Below, in pieces: positions 1 to 8,968 of a DNA stretch of 25,270 nucleotides (the first letter of the stretch is position 1; every line of letters begins with the position of its first letter). The translations under genes and the position numbers were made by a program. The notes below the pieces were generated by a model. The model was not told the origin of the DNA. It was given only the letters and a program-made list of their open reading frames with translations, and did not search any database. Source of the stretch: Rhodospirillales bacterium (GTDB taxonomy: Bacteria > Pseudomonadota > Alphaproteobacteria > Rhodospirillales_A > JACZKS01); NCBI GenBank assembly GCA_018648445.1, contig JABGRG010000052.1, positions 1 through 25,270 on the forward strand, given 5' to 3'.

Positions 1-33
1 ATACCGACCTGCGATGATAACGACCCATTGAGA

Positions 34-221
34 CGGCTTTTCAAGGCTTTCGGCAAGGAGCGCGCGGCGAAGCGATGCGGCGCATCGGAAGCCGGGTGCG
101 ACGATGTCCGAAAGCCTTGAAAAGCCGCCGTTTCGGTCGCCTCCGCGCCCCGTCGGAGGGCGTCGCAAAGCCTTGACGATGCGCCGCATCGCCAGCGGCT
201 TGGCTCCTACCCGACGGGGCG
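34..221. repeat. Nested inverted-repeat (foldback) region upstream of xseB
   Basis: The region holds several perfect inverted repeats. A 20-base arm at 34-53 is the exact reverse complement of 108-127. The 15-mer at 73-87 (CGATGC, GGC, GCATCG) is itself a hairpin and is the reverse complement of 177-191. The 11-mer at 146-156 is the reverse complement of 211-221, and CCTCCG/CGGAGG pair at 140-145 and 154-159. The motif AAAGCCTTGA occurs directly at 111-120 and 167-176. No coding region is convincing here. One forward frame is open from base 1 to a TGA at 118-120, so the tail of an upstream gene cannot be excluded. The pattern resembles a dispersed intergenic repeat or mini foldback element, but only one copy is seen in this window. 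Confidence 0.6.
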
Positions 222-293
222 TGTCCACGATCTTTATGGGTTATTCTCCGTGGTCCTTGGTATAAACTGCCGGACCCAAAACGAGGGAAGACA

Positions 294-557
294 ATGGGGG
301 AAAAAACCACATCCGCCGACGTCGCGAATTTGAGCTTCGAAGATGCCCTGACCGAGCTGGAGGGTATCGTTCGCAGGCTTGAAGACGGCACGGGAAAGCT
401 TGACGAGGCAATTGACGCCTACGAACGCGGGGCAATTCTGAAGCGCCATTGTGAGACGAAACTTCAGGAAGCCCGGGCACGGGTCGAGAAAATTGTGTTG
501 GACACGGACGGTGCGGCGAGTGTCGCTCCCACTGATTTTGATCGAGGCACCGATTGA
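294..557 (+). CDS. xseB: Exodeoxyribonuclease VII small subunit
   Basis: This is the 87-residue small subunit of exonuclease VII, the cytoplasmic nuclease that degrades single-stranded DNA in both directions together with the large subunit XseA. XseA is not in this window. The family signature is clear at residues 14-65: an FEDAL-x-ELE-x-IV start, an LE-x-G turn, a YERG stretch and a C-x3-L-x2-A helix, which form the usual helical hairpin. Length is typical. The ATG at 294 follows a GAGGGAAG ribosome binding site at 283-290. The stop codon overlaps the start of ispA, so translation is probably coupled. The xseB-ispA-dxs order is common in Alphaproteobacteria. Confidence 0.95.
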   Translation: MGEKTTSADVANLSFEDALTELEGIVRRLEDGTGKLDEAIDAYERGAILKRHCETKLQEARARVEKIVLDTDGAASVAPTDFDRGTD

Positions 558-1441
558 CCGATTTTGAATCCGATTTGATGGATACCGCACGCGCGGTTGA
601 CGAGGTTATGGATCGCTTGTTGAGCGTTGATGACAGTCCTGAATCACGTCTGGTGGAAGCCATGCGCTATTCGGCGTTGGGCGGGGGAAAACGGGTTCGT
701 CCGTTTCTCGTGGTTTCCAGTGCGCGCCTTTTTAATGTGGCCGAAAGCTGCGCCTTGCGGGTCGCCGCCGCGGTCGAGATGGTTCATTGCTATTCGCTGA
801 TCCACGACGATCTTCCGGCAATGGACAATGACGATCTGCGTCGCGGACAACCGACCTGCCACATCAAGTTTGACGAGGCCACGGCGATCCTTGCAGGTGA
901 CGCCCTGCTGACCCGCGCCTTCGAGGTGCTGGTGGACGGGGCGACCCATTCCGATCCCAAGGTCCGGTGCGATCTGGTGGCCGAATTGGCAGCCGCCATT
1001 GGCGTTGGCGGCATGGTCGGCGGACAGGTTCTCGATCTGATGGCCGAAAACAAAGACCTGAGCATTCCCGAAATCACCCGTCTGCAAAGGCTCAAAACGG
1101 GGATGCTGATCGGCTATTCATGTGAAAGCGGGGCGATACTCGGCAAGGCCGCGCGACCGGCGCGCCACGCCCTTCACGCTTATGCCCATGACGTTGGACT
1201 GGCCTTTCAAATCGTCGACGATCTGCTGGACGTGGAAGGGGACGCCGCCACTGTCGGCAAATCCACCCAGAAGGACGGCGCGGCAGGGAAAGCGACATTT
1301 GTTTCCCTGCTGGGGGTGGAAAGGGCACGCGCGCAGGCCGATATGTTGGCCGAGCAGGCGTCGGCGCACCTTGATTTGTTCAAGGAAAAGGCCGACCCTC
1401 TACGAGAACTTGCGCGCTTCGTCATCAACCGTCGTGCGTGA
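554..1441 (+). CDS. ispA: Polyprenyl (farnesyl/geranylgeranyl) diphosphate synthase
   Basis: This 295-residue trans-prenyltransferase condenses isopentenyl diphosphate with allylic diphosphates, giving C15 (or C20) precursors for quinones, undecaprenyl and other isoprenoids. The first Asp-rich motif is DDLPAMD at about residues 85-91, and the second is DDLLD at about 222-226. The GGGKRVRP diphosphate-binding stretch is at 43-50 and a GGQ motif at about 156-158. Start is TTG at 554, overlapping the xseB stop as TTGA, with GAGG at 544-547 as ribosome binding site six bases upstream. The next gene, dxs, makes the entry metabolite of the same pathway. FPP versus GGPP product length cannot be decided from sequence alone; FPP synthase is the usual assignment for this operon position. 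Confidence 0.93.
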   Translation: MTDFESDLMDTARAVDEVMDRLLSVDDSPESRLVEAMRYSALGGGKRVRPFLVVSSARLFNVAESCALRVAAAVEMVHCYSLIHDDLPAMDNDDLRRGQPTCHIKFDEATAILAGDALLTRAFEVLVDGATHSDPKVRCDLVAELAAAIGVGGMVGGQVLDLMAENKDLSIPEITRLQRLKTGMLIGYSCESGAILGKAARPARHALHAYAHDVGLAFQIVDDLLDVEGDAATVGKSTQKDGAAGKATFVSLLGVERARAQADMLAEQASAHLDLFKEKADPLRELARFVINRRA

Positions 1442-1485
1442 CGGTCGGTATTGGCCACGTTTGAACTGCGGTTAGGGATTTGACT

Positions 1486-3411
1486 TTGGCGGACGAATAT
1501 ACGACAGCGTTGTTGGACAAGGTCGGCGATCCATCGGATTTGCGTGAATTTTCCGCAGATGAAATCAAACAGTTGGCGACAGAATTGCGTGAAGAGACGG
1601 TCAGGGCTGTTTCCTCCGTCGGCGGCCATTTGGGAGCCAGTCTCGGTGTTATCGAACTGACCGTGGCCCTGCACTATGTCTTCAATACGCCTGAAGACCG
1701 GTTGATCTGGGATGTCGGCCATCAGTGCTATCCGCACAAAATTCTGACCGGGCGTCGCCAACGCATGGCTTCGTTGCGCCAGGGTGGTGGGCTGTCCGGT
1801 TTTACCAAGCGCGCCGAAAGCGCCTACGACCCCTTCGGCGCGGGGCACAGTTCAACGTCGATTTCGGCGGGTCTGGGCATGGCCGTGGCCAGTGGGCTCG
1901 ACGGCTCGGACCGCCACGTCATAGCCGTCATCGGCGATGGTTCCATGAGCGCGGGCATGGCGTTCGAGGCCATGAACAACGCCGGTTCGTCAGATGCACG
2001 CCTGATCGTCATCCTTAACGATAACGATATGTCGATAGCGCCGCCGGTCGGAGCCATGAGCGCCTATCTTTCGCGGATGGTTTCATCCAAGTCCTACCGC
2101 TCGATCCGTCATTTCGGAATAGAGGTGGCCAAGAAATTGCCGCGCGGAATTGAAAATGTGGCGGTCAAAGCCGAGGAATACGCGCGCGGTCTGGTCACCG
2201 GCGGAACCTTGTTCGAGGAATTGGGCTTCTACTACGTCGGCCCGGTCGACGGCCACAATCTCGATCATCTGTTGCCGATCCTGCACAACATCAGGGACGA
2301 CAAGGAATCGGGGCCGGTGCTCTTGCATGTGGTGACCCAAAAGGGACACGGTTACGGTCCGGCAGAGGCCTCGCCCGACAGGTATCACGGTGTCGGCAAA
2401 TTCGATGTGGTCACCGGCGAAATCGCCAAAACCATAAGCAATGCGCCGTCCTACACGAAGGTATTCGCCAACGCTCTGATCAAGGAAGCAGCGAAGGACG
2501 AAAGCATCGTCGCCATCAACGCGGCCATGCCCGCCGGAACGGGGCTGGACAAATTCGACGAGGAATTCCCCGACCGCTGTTTCGATGTGGGCATTGCCGA
2601 ACAGCACGCCGTGACCTTCGCCGCCGGAATGGCGAGCGAGGGGCGCAAGCCCTTCGTGGCCATCTATTCTACTTTCCTTCAAAGAGCTTACGATCAGATT
2701 GTCCACGACGTTGCTATCCAAAAATTACCGGTGCGCTTCGCCATTGATCGGGCCGGATATGTGGGAGCAGACGGGGCGACCCACTGCGGCGCGTTCGATC
2801 TGGCCTATCTTTGCTGTCTGCCCGGTATGGTCGTTATGGCGCCTTCAGACGAAGCCGAACTGGTCCATGCCGTCGCCACCGCCGTTTCCATTGACGATGG
2901 CCCGTGCGCCTTCAGGTATCCGCGCGGCGAAGGCGTCGGCATCGATTTGCCCGAGGTCGGCGAGGTTATGGAAATCGGCAAGGGCCGCATCCTTCGCGAA
3001 GGATCGACGGTAGCACTCCTCAGTCTGGGAACGCGGCTGGCCGAAGCCGAAAAGGCGGCCGACGAATTGAGCGCAATGGGAATATCGGTCAGCCTTGCCG
3101 ACGCCCGTTTTGCCAAACCGCTGGACGAGGAAATGATTGCTGCGCTGGCCAAGGGCCATGAGGTCCTGATCACCATCGAAGACGGTTCGACCGGCGGCTT
3201 CGGTGCACAAGTGATGCAGTATTTGAGCTCCGAGGGTCTGTTGGATAACGGCCTGAAAATCCGCTCGCTGGTCATGGCTGACAAGTTCATGGATCAAGAC
3301 AGCGTCACCAAACAATACGACGCATCCGGCCTGAATTCTCCGCAGATCGTCGAAACCGTCCTGAAGGCCCTGGGCCGCGCGGATGCCAAGTCGTCGGCAA
3401 AACGCGCGTGA
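1486..3411 (+). CDS. dxs: 1-deoxy-D-xylulose-5-phosphate synthase
   Basis: DXS condenses pyruvate and glyceraldehyde 3-phosphate in the first step of the MEP isoprenoid pathway, using thiamine diphosphate and Mg2+. The product is about 641 residues, normal for the family. The N-terminal domain has [10 protein letters not shown], the FGAGHSSTS stretch and the thiamine diphosphate motif GDGSMSAGM followed about 27 residues later by NDND. The middle pyrimidine-binding domain carries the catalytic Glu in [10 protein letters not shown] and the [12 protein letters not shown] loop. The C-terminal transketolase domain is complete. An in-frame TTG at 1480 lies only one base from the AGGGA ribosome binding site (1474-1478). 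The TTG at 1486 has ideal spacing, so I prefer it. The gene is followed by a strong terminator. Confidence 0.96.
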   Translation: MADEYTTALLDKVGDPSDLREFSADEIKQLATELREETVRAVSSVGGHLGASLGVIELTVALHYVFNTPEDRLIWDVGHQCYPHKILTGRRQRMASLRQGGGLSGFTKRAESAYDPFGAGHSSTSISAGLGMAVASGLDGSDRHVIAVIGDGSMSAGMAFEAMNNAGSSDARLIVILNDNDMSIAPPVGAMSAYLSRMVSSKSYRSIRHFGIEVAKKLPRGIENVAVKAEEYARGLVTGGTLFEELGFYYVGPVDGHNLDHLLPILHNIRDDKESGPVLLHVVTQKGHGYGPAEASPDRYHGVGKFDVVTGEIAKTISNAPSYTKVFANALIKEAAKDESIVAINAAMPAGTGLDKFDEEFPDRCFDVGIAEQHAVTFAAGMASEGRKPFVAIYSTFLQRAYDQIVHDVAIQKLPVRFAIDRAGYVGADGATHCGAFDLAYLCCLPGMVVMAPSDEAELVHAVATAVSIDDGPCAFRYPRGEGVGIDLPEVGEVMEIGKGRILREGSTVALLSLGTRLAEAEKAADELSAMGISVSLADARFAKPLDEEMIAALAKGHEVLITIEDGSTGGFGAQVMQYLSSEGLLDNGLKIRSLVMADKFMDQDSVTKQYDASGLNSPQIVETVLKALGRADAKSSAKRA

Positions 3412-3430
3412 ATAGTTTTCCGATTTAGAA

Positions 3431-3460
3431 AAACCCCCGCCGTTTAACTGGCGGGGGTTT
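3431..3460. terminator. Bidirectional intrinsic terminator between dxs and ygeW
   Basis: An 11-bp perfect stem, AAACCCCCGCC (3431-3441) with GGCGGGGGTTT (3450-3460), closes an 8-base loop and runs into T residues at 3458-3463. On the minus strand the A-run at 3428-3433 supplies the U-tract. It sits between the convergent ends of dxs (3411) and the YgeW-like gene (3496) and can serve both. Confidence 0.9.
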
Positions 3461-3495
3461 TTTGTATTCGCCTCTCAAAGAGGCTGCAAGCGGGA

Positions 3496-4695
3496 CTACC
3501 CAAACATGCGGGGCATTCCGTTTTTCGCCATTTGGCTCAGCGTTTCCGCCGGATTTTGCATTTTGGCGAGGAAGATCATGGCGGCGATGACGTAGGGTTT
3601 GTAGCTGGCTTCCTTGTATTGCGGGACGCGGTAGCGCTCGAAGACGGATGCTTCGACTTCGCCTTCCGTGCAACTGACGCCGGTGATGTCGGCGGGCAGG
3701 CAGTGCATGTAAAGGGCGTTGCCGCCGTCGGTTTTGGCCATGAGGTCTTCGGTGCAGGTCCAGTCCTTGTGTTCGGCGTTCTGGGCCAGCAGTTCCTTTT
3801 CCAGCGCGTCGATGCCGTCGAAGTCGTTCGCGCCATAAAGGTCGGTACGCTTTTCCATGGCCGAGAACGAGGCCCAGCTTTTGGGGTAAACGATGTGCGC
3901 GCCTTCGAAGGCGTCGGACATGGAATTGGTGCGGGTGAAGCTACCGCCGCCGGTTTCGGCGTTGGCTTTGGCGACTTCCTCGACCTCGGGCATGATCTCA
4001 TAGCCTTCGGGGTGGGCCAGCGTGACGTCCATGCCGAAGCGGGTCATCAGGCCGACTACGCCCTGCGGTACGCTCAAAGGCTTTCCGTAGGACGGCGAAT
4101 AGGCCCACGACATGGCGATCTTCTTGCCCTTGAGGTTTTCGACGCCGCCGAACTGATTGATCAGGTGCAGCATGTCGGCCATGGACTGGGTCGGATGGTC
4201 GATGTCGCATTGCAGGTTCACAAGCGTCGGGCGCTGTTCCAGCACGCCGTCACGGTGGCCTTCGGCGACGGCTTGGGAGACTTCGCGCATATAGGCGTTG
4301 CCCTTGCCGATATACATGTCGTCGCGAATGCCGATGACGTCGGCCATGAAGGAAATCATGTTGGCCGTTTCACGCACCGTTTCGCCGTGCGCCACCTGGG
4401 ATTTGCCTTCGTCGAAATCCTGAACGGCTAGGCCCAGCAGATTGCACGCGCTGGCATAGCTAAACCGCGTGCGGGTCGATTGATCGCGAAATATGGAAAT
4501 GCCCAGACCGCTGTCGAAAATGCGGGTGGAAGTCCCCCGTTCGCGCAAGGACCGCAAAATTTCGGCAACCGCGAAGGTGGCTAGGATTTCGTCGTCGTTC
4601 TTGTCCCAGGTCAGCAGGAAGTCGTTCATGTACATCTCGGCGCAGTCAATTCCGCCGAGTGCCTGGATCATGCCTTCAATATTTTTCGTCGTCAT
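3496..4695 (-). CDS. ygeW: YgeW-type knotted carbamoyltransferase
   Basis: This 399-residue protein belongs to the aspartate/ornithine carbamoyltransferase superfamily and most resembles the knotted YgeW subgroup (E. coli YgeW is of similar length). Visible motifs are the carbamoyl-phosphate loop STRTR at residues 73-77, HPTQ at 167-170 and HCLPAD at 331-336. The second substrate of YgeW proteins is not established. Start is ATG 4695 with GGGAGA upstream; a longer in-frame extension to 4809 overlaps the upstream gene and is rejected. It is the last gene of the minus-strand operon, 16 bases after the YgeY-like gene. No ornithine or arginine pathway gene is nearby, which argues against a biosynthetic OTCase. 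I infer catabolic phosphorolysis of a carbamoylated amine, or the reverse, but no carbamate kinase is in view. Confidence 0.88.
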   Translation of the reverse strand: MTTKNIEGMIQALGGIDCAEMYMNDFLLTWDKNDDEILATFAVAEILRSLRERGTSTRIFDSGLGISIFRDQSTRTRFSYASACNLLGLAVQDFDEGKSQVAHGETVRETANMISFMADVIGIRDDMYIGKGNAYMREVSQAVAEGHRDGVLEQRPTLVNLQCDIDHPTQSMADMLHLINQFGGVENLKGKKIAMSWAYSPSYGKPLSVPQGVVGLMTRFGMDVTLAHPEGYEIMPEVEEVAKANAETGGGSFTRTNSMSDAFEGAHIVYPKSWASFSAMEKRTDLYGANDFDGIDALEKELLAQNAEHKDWTCTEDLMAKTDGGNALYMHCLPADITGVSCTEGEVEASVFERYRVPQYKEASYKPYVIAAMIFLAKMQNPAETLSQMAKNGMPRMFG

Positions 4696-4711
4696 GGTTG
4701 TCTCTCCCAAT

Positions 4712-5929
4712 TTAGGCCGGGTTGTTTTCCAGATAGATGGTCGGCAGGGCCGCATAGAAGGCGGCGCAGCGAACGAGGTCTTCCTTCCAGGTTTTTTCGT
4801 TCGGCGCATGGGCCTCTTTTTCTTTGCCTGGCCCGAAGCCGATGGTCGGAATGCCGTACATGCCGGTGATTGACACGCCGTTGGTCGAGAACGTCCACTT
4901 GTCGATACGCGGTTCGGTGTCGAACAGTTGGCGGTAGGTGTCGGCGGATGCGCTCAGGGCCGCCTGATCCTCATCCACGGTCCACGACGGGAAGTAGCAA
5001 TCCGTCGGATAGACGAGGTCGGTGTAGGAGGGCGTATCGTATTTGTACATGCTGACCTTGCCCTTGGCCGCCTTGACCGATGGTAGATCGCGGATCTGGT
5101 TCAGGGCTAGTTCGGCATCCTCGCCCGCGGTCAGACGGCGGTCGACGGAGATGGAGCAACCGTCGGCCACGGCGCAGCGCGACGGGGATGTGAAGAAGAT
5201 TTCCGAAACCGTCAGCGAACCCTTGCCCAGGAACGCGTCGTCCTTAAGCTGGGTGTGCAGTTCTTCAAGCTCCCCCAGGATGCGGCCCATCTTGAAGATG
5301 GCGTTGTCGCCGCGCTCAGGCGCCGAGCCGTGCGAGCTGACGCCCTTGACGTCAACACGGATTTCCATGCGCCCGCGCTGGCCGCGATAGATGCCGCCGT
5401 CGGTGGGTTCGGTGGAAACCACGAACTCGGGTTTAATGCCCAATTCGTTGTGAATGTATTGCCAGCACAGGCCGTCGCAGTCTTCTTCCTGCACGGTGCC
5501 GGTGACGATCAGGGTGTAGTCGCCTTCGAGGCCCAGATCCTTGATGATCTTGCCGGCGTAGACCATCGAGGCCATACCGCCTTCCTGGTCACTGGCGCCG
5601 CGTCCGCCGATGCATTCGTCGTCTTCATAGCCTTCGTAGGGATCAAACGTCCAGTTGTCGATGACGCCGACGCCGACGGTGTCGATGTGGGCGTCCATGG
5701 CGATGATGCGCTTGCCCGAGCCGATATGGCCCAGGACGTTGCCCATGGGGTCGATCTCGACCTTGTCGAAGCCGACCTTTTCCATTTCCTGTTTGATGCG
5801 CAGGATCACTTCGCGTTCGCCGCAGCTTTCGCTGGGCAGGCGGATCATGTCGCGCAGGAAGGCGGTCATGTCGGGCTCATACTTTTTGGCCAGTTCTCGG
5901 ATTTTCTCGGCGGGGAGGGGGGTACTCAT
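4712..5929 (-). CDS. ygeY: YgeY-family M20 metallohydrolase (deacylase/peptidase)
   Basis: This 405-residue zinc-dependent hydrolase of the M20/ArgE-DapE superfamily resembles E. coli YgeY. The predicted metal ligands are all present: H81 and D83 in MDAHIDTV, D114 in GASDQEGG, E148/E149 in VQEED, E174 in STEPTD, and a C-terminal His in AHAPNE. A lid/dimerisation domain starts near residue 185 with the [12 protein letters not shown] segment and SHGSAPE. M20 enzymes cleave N-acyl or peptide amide bonds. Start ATG 5929 has GGAG at 5939-5942; an upstream in-frame TTG at 5944 is less likely. It lies 23 bases after the threonine-synthase-like gene and 16 before ygeW, and ygeY-ygeW adjacency is also seen in E. 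coli. The family is often labelled selenium-metabolism-linked, but no selenium gene is seen here. Confidence 0.88.
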   Translation of the reverse strand: MSTPLPAEKIRELAKKYEPDMTAFLRDMIRLPSESCGEREVILRIKQEMEKVGFDKVEIDPMGNVLGHIGSGKRIIAMDAHIDTVGVGVIDNWTFDPYEGYEDDECIGGRGASDQEGGMASMVYAGKIIKDLGLEGDYTLIVTGTVQEEDCDGLCWQYIHNELGIKPEFVVSTEPTDGGIYRGQRGRMEIRVDVKGVSSHGSAPERGDNAIFKMGRILGELEELHTQLKDDAFLGKGSLTVSEIFFTSPSRCAVADGCSISVDRRLTAGEDAELALNQIRDLPSVKAAKGKVSMYKYDTPSYTDLVYPTDCYFPSWTVDEDQAALSASADTYRQLFDTEPRIDKWTFSTNGVSITGMYGIPTIGFGPGKEKEAHAPNEKTWKEDLVRCAAFYAALPTIYLENNPA

Positions 5930-5952
5930 TTCTGATCGCTCCAATACAGGGT

Positions 5953-7248
5953 TTATCGTTCTATTCCGGTGAAAAGCACGGCGGCTTTTGCGCCCGCGTC
6001 CGGTTTTTCCCGAAAAGTATTCATCAGGCCGGCAAGTCCGGCCGATCCGGTGTGCGAAACGTTAATTTCGGTGGTCTCACGCGCCACCCGGTTGGCTTCG
6101 CGTAAACTTTCTTCATCGGCGATCAAAGCATCGCCGCCGCTGGCGGTCATGCCCTCGACAAGGGCCAGCCAGTCGTAGGTTTCATCGTCCAGAATGCCGT
6201 GGGCGACGCTGTGCGGTTCGGTCGGCCAGGGCGTCATGTAGGCCGCCCGGTTGCGCGCCGCGTTTTTTCCATCCGCCTGGAAGGCGTCGAAGGCTTTCTT
6301 GAGGGGGTAGGCTCCCGTGGTCTGAACCGTGAAAAGCTTTGGCAGTTGGGTGATCACGCCTGCGTCGCATGCTTCGGTGAAGCCACGGTAACAGGCTGAA
6401 CCGAGCGCGCCGCCGCCAACCTGAATGAACAGCATGTCGATCTCGGTTTCGGCGTGGCGTAAAGCGTCGGCCATCTCCCAGCCAAGGGTGTGACCGCCTT
6501 CGATGGCGAGGCCGGTTTCGTTACCCTGAATGCCTAAACTGAGGCTGCCAGCCTGGACCGCGTCGCGAAATGCCAGGTAGCACGGATCGCCCATTCGTCC
6601 GGCTTCGCGTTCGCAGATGTGCAGTTGCGCGCCCAGTTCGGCAAGGCGGCGTTTGACCGATTGTTCGGCGTCCGGCGGGATGAAAACATCCAGCGGCCAA
6701 TCGGCGGCCCGTGCAATGACGGCGGCGGCCAGCGCCGCGTTACCGCAACTGGCGAGAGCCAGCCGACGTTCGCGAAGCCCGTTTGCCGCAGGCAGTCCGG
6801 CTGCTTCAAGAACGCGCAAATAGATCATCACGCCCATCAGGTGACGGGCCTTGTGCGATCCGCTGACATTGCCGGTTTCGTTCTTGACCCAGACCTCGGT
6901 CCCGCAATGATCGGAAAGAGCGGAGGCAGGAGCGAAGGGCGTGACGCGAAACCCTTTGCCGTCAATCTTGGCGACGGCCTTATCAAGTTCCTCGACGATC
7001 CCAACATACTGGTCATCGGAAAGACCGTTGGCCCGCGCCAGATGATAGCCCAGCGACATGCGCCGGTAGCGGATAAACGGGTTGGGCTCCGCAGACTCGG
7101 GGAACGCTGCGTCCGCGCCGCTTATATGGCGGACGAGAACGTGGTCGATGTTGTCGTTTTCGGCTGCGTTCGGGCAGCGGAACGGTAGTTGCGTGGTTAA
7201 GTCCACACGCGTTCCGCATCCCGAACAATCAACATGGAATTTCGCCAT
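5953..7248 (-). CDS. Threonine-synthase-like PLP fold-type-II lyase
   Basis: This 431-residue PLP enzyme resembles threonine synthase and diaminopropionate-lyase-like proteins. The N-terminus carries a partial zinc-ribbon-like pattern (CSGC at residues 8-11, C25). The Schiff-base Lys is K133 in SGSHKARH, the phosphate loop follows at about 167-173 as ASCGNAA, and the glycine-rich QVGGGALGS lies further on. A homoserine or arginine-pathway context is missing, so biosynthetic threonine synthase is unlikely. Beta-elimination or beta-replacement on a substituted 2-amino acid is more plausible. Start ATG 7248 lies 2 bases after the stop of the upstream PLP gene (TGA-ac-ATG), so the two are almost certainly translated in a coupled way. 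It may replace the YgeX diaminopropionate ammonia-lyase of the E. coli locus, but it is not itself clearly YgeX. Confidence 0.8.
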   Translation of the reverse strand: MAKFHVDCSGCGTRVDLTTQLPFRCPNAAENDNIDHVLVRHISGADAAFPESAEPNPFIRYRRMSLGYHLARANGLSDDQYVGIVEELDKAVAKIDGKGFRVTPFAPASALSDHCGTEVWVKNETGNVSGSHKARHLMGVMIYLRVLEAAGLPAANGLRERRLALASCGNAALAAAVIARAADWPLDVFIPPDAEQSVKRRLAELGAQLHICEREAGRMGDPCYLAFRDAVQAGSLSLGIQGNETGLAIEGGHTLGWEMADALRHAETEIDMLFIQVGGGALGSACYRGFTEACDAGVITQLPKLFTVQTTGAYPLKKAFDAFQADGKNAARNRAAYMTPWPTEPHSVAHGILDDETYDWLALVEGMTASGGDALIADEESLREANRVARETTEINVSHTGSAGLAGLMNTFREKPDAGAKAAVLFTGIER

Positions 7249-7250
7249 GT

Positions 7251-8750
7251 TCAAAGACCTTGCAAGACACCGGTGCGACCATTGAAGTCCTCGATCATCG
7301 CATCCCAAGCGGGGACCAGATCGAGCATGCCGTCCCAGAATGACTGATCGAGCCGGGCGTTGAAGTCTTCGAGCGAAACGCCTTGCTGTTCGACCCAGGT
7401 GTAATAGCCCAGATTGAAGATGCGCTGCCGGTCCATGTGCGAAAGTTCCTGCAAATGGTCGGTGGTAACGGCGTTCAGTTTTCCGGCCCAGACCTCGGCG
7501 GCGTTCACCGTATCGAAGGTGCCGCCGAAATGCTGTTCAATGGTTTTGTCGCGTTCGGTGCCGTACATCTCGGCGCCGTCGGTGGCCACCGTCATGATCA
7601 CGTCATCCTCGCCGAGATTCAAATACTTGGCCGTCTTGATCGCGGCCAGCAGGTTGCAGATACTGGAAAGGCCGAGATCGGGCAGGGCGTCCAGCAGGTT
7701 CGTCGAGATCCCCTGGCGGTCAGCGAGGTAGTCGCGGCCCGTATCGGTGTTGAACAGAACATCCAGTTGATCGGTCGCTTCGTCGCTGATGGCGGTGACA
7801 AAATCGGTGTTCATAACGTTGTGAACGTAGGGAATGTGCTTGTCGCCAATGCCTTGGATGTTGTGCTCGCCGAAGCCGTTGTATAGCAGGGTCGGGCATT
7901 CCAGCGCTTCCACGGCAACGATCTTCGAGCCGTATTCCCTTTTCAGATGATCGCCCGCGGCAAGCGTTCCGCCGGAACCAGAAGCCGATACATAGGCCGC
8001 GAGACGCGCCTTCGGCGAAGCCTTCGTGGCGGCTTCGAAAACGCGGCTAATGGCCGAGCCCGTGCAATAGCGGTGCGCGACGTAGTTTCCGAATTCGCAG
8101 AACTGATTGAAGATGACGTTTTGCGGGTTTTTGTCCAACTCGGCGCAAGCGTCGTAGATTTCCTTGACGTTGCTTTCGGAGCCCGGCGTGCGGATGATGT
8201 CGGATGGGTCGGTAACCCAGTCTTCCAACCAGGCAAACCGCTCGCGGCTCATGTTTTCGGGAAGAACGGCAACACCGCGGCATTCCATAATGCGCGAAAT
8301 GGAGACGCCGCCCCGGCAATAGTTTCCGGTGGACGGCCAGATGGCACGGTGCGAACTGGGATCGTACTGTCCGGTGACGACGCGTGGAGCCAAACAGCCA
8401 TAGGCGGCCAGGACCTTATGAGCGCGGATCATCGGAAAGCGATTGCCCAGCAGCATGATAATGCGGGCGGGAACACCCGACAGCGCCTGCGGAATTTCCA
8501 CATACATCGGTGTATCGGCGACGCCTTTGCGGTCCATGGCGTTGTACCAGTGCACGCGGAACAGGTTCAGGGGGTCGGCCTTGTCGGGATCGACCGCGCC
8601 CAGGCGATTTTTGATGGAGGCGGGGATCGTTCCCGGATCAGCCAGCTGCGAAAACGTCGGGAGAACGACACCGGCGTCCTTGAGACGATTGCCAGAATTT
8701 TCATAGACCGTCGAATTGACGATTTTCGTATCGAGGCCGAGCGTTGCCAT
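7251..8750 (-). CDS. PLP-dependent fold-type-II enzyme (cysteine-synthase/tryptophan-synthase-beta-like), function unknown
   Basis: This is the first gene of the minus-strand operon, 499 residues, longer than typical cysteine synthases (300-350). The central fold-type-II core is visible. A probable Schiff-base Lys is K112 in [12 protein letters not shown], where most relatives have SxKxR. It is followed by the phosphate-binding WPSTGNY (residues 138-144) and the glycine-rich loop SASGSGGT (255-262). About 100 residues precede the core and a C-terminal extension follows it. Start ATG 8750 has AGGAG at 8759-8763; an in-frame upstream extension to 8801 enters the regulatory region. Its coupling to a second PLP enzyme, a hydrolase and a carbamoyltransferase suggests amino-acid catabolism. 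The reaction cannot be assigned. Confidence 0.8.
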   Translation of the reverse strand: MATLGLDTKIVNSTVYENSGNRLKDAGVVLPTFSQLADPGTIPASIKNRLGAVDPDKADPLNLFRVHWYNAMDRKGVADTPMYVEIPQALSGVPARIIMLLGNRFPMIRAHKVLAAYGCLAPRVVTGQYDPSSHRAIWPSTGNYCRGGVSISRIMECRGVAVLPENMSRERFAWLEDWVTDPSDIIRTPGSESNVKEIYDACAELDKNPQNVIFNQFCEFGNYVAHRYCTGSAISRVFEAATKASPKARLAAYVSASGSGGTLAAGDHLKREYGSKIVAVEALECPTLLYNGFGEHNIQGIGDKHIPYVHNVMNTDFVTAISDEATDQLDVLFNTDTGRDYLADRQGISTNLLDALPDLGLSSICNLLAAIKTAKYLNLGEDDVIMTVATDGAEMYGTERDKTIEQHFGGTFDTVNAAEVWAGKLNAVTTDHLQELSHMDRQRIFNLGYYTWVEQQGVSLEDFNARLDQSFWDGMLDLVPAWDAMIEDFNGRTGVLQGL

Positions 8751-8968
8751 TCCTTGGACTCCTGCTTGTATTCCGACCGGAAGGTGTCCTCCAGCCGACA
8801 ATTTTCGGGGTTGTCACGTTGGACCGGATTTTACGGCAAGGACGGGGGGTGGAGTCAACACATTTTGAAAAAAAAATTTTAAAACGTAAAAAATATCGAG
8901 ACAACTGTTTTAAAGTGTTCTAACCTTCGCATCGCGCGAAAGAATTATCGAAACGTGATGGGGCGAGC
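8751..8968. promoter_or_regulatory. Divergent promoter region with AT-rich imperfect palindrome (candidate RpiR operator)
   Basis: This 218-base region separates the minus-strand catabolic operon from the plus-strand RpiR-type gene. Its rpiR-proximal part, about 8857-8925, is sharply AT-rich compared with the surrounding DNA. An imperfect 28-base palindrome lies at 8860-8887: ACATTTTGAAAA on the left matches the reverse complement of ATTTTAAAACGT on the right at 9 of 12 positions. A related GTTTTAAAGTG block follows at 8907-8917. I infer that regulator binding and both promoters lie here. No clean -35/-10 pair can be fixed by eye. Confidence 0.45.

Noticed and set aside
3532..4431. Plus-strand ORF of 299 codons opposite ygeW
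   Set aside because: Its composition is Gly, Val, His and Phe-rich, the typical reflection of alphaproteobacterial third-position GC. The minus strand carries carbamoyltransferase motifs.
4696..4809. N-terminal extension of the YgeW-like gene
   Set aside because: It overlaps the upstream ygeY coding region. The ATG at 4695 has a good ribosome binding site and gives the usual YgeW length.
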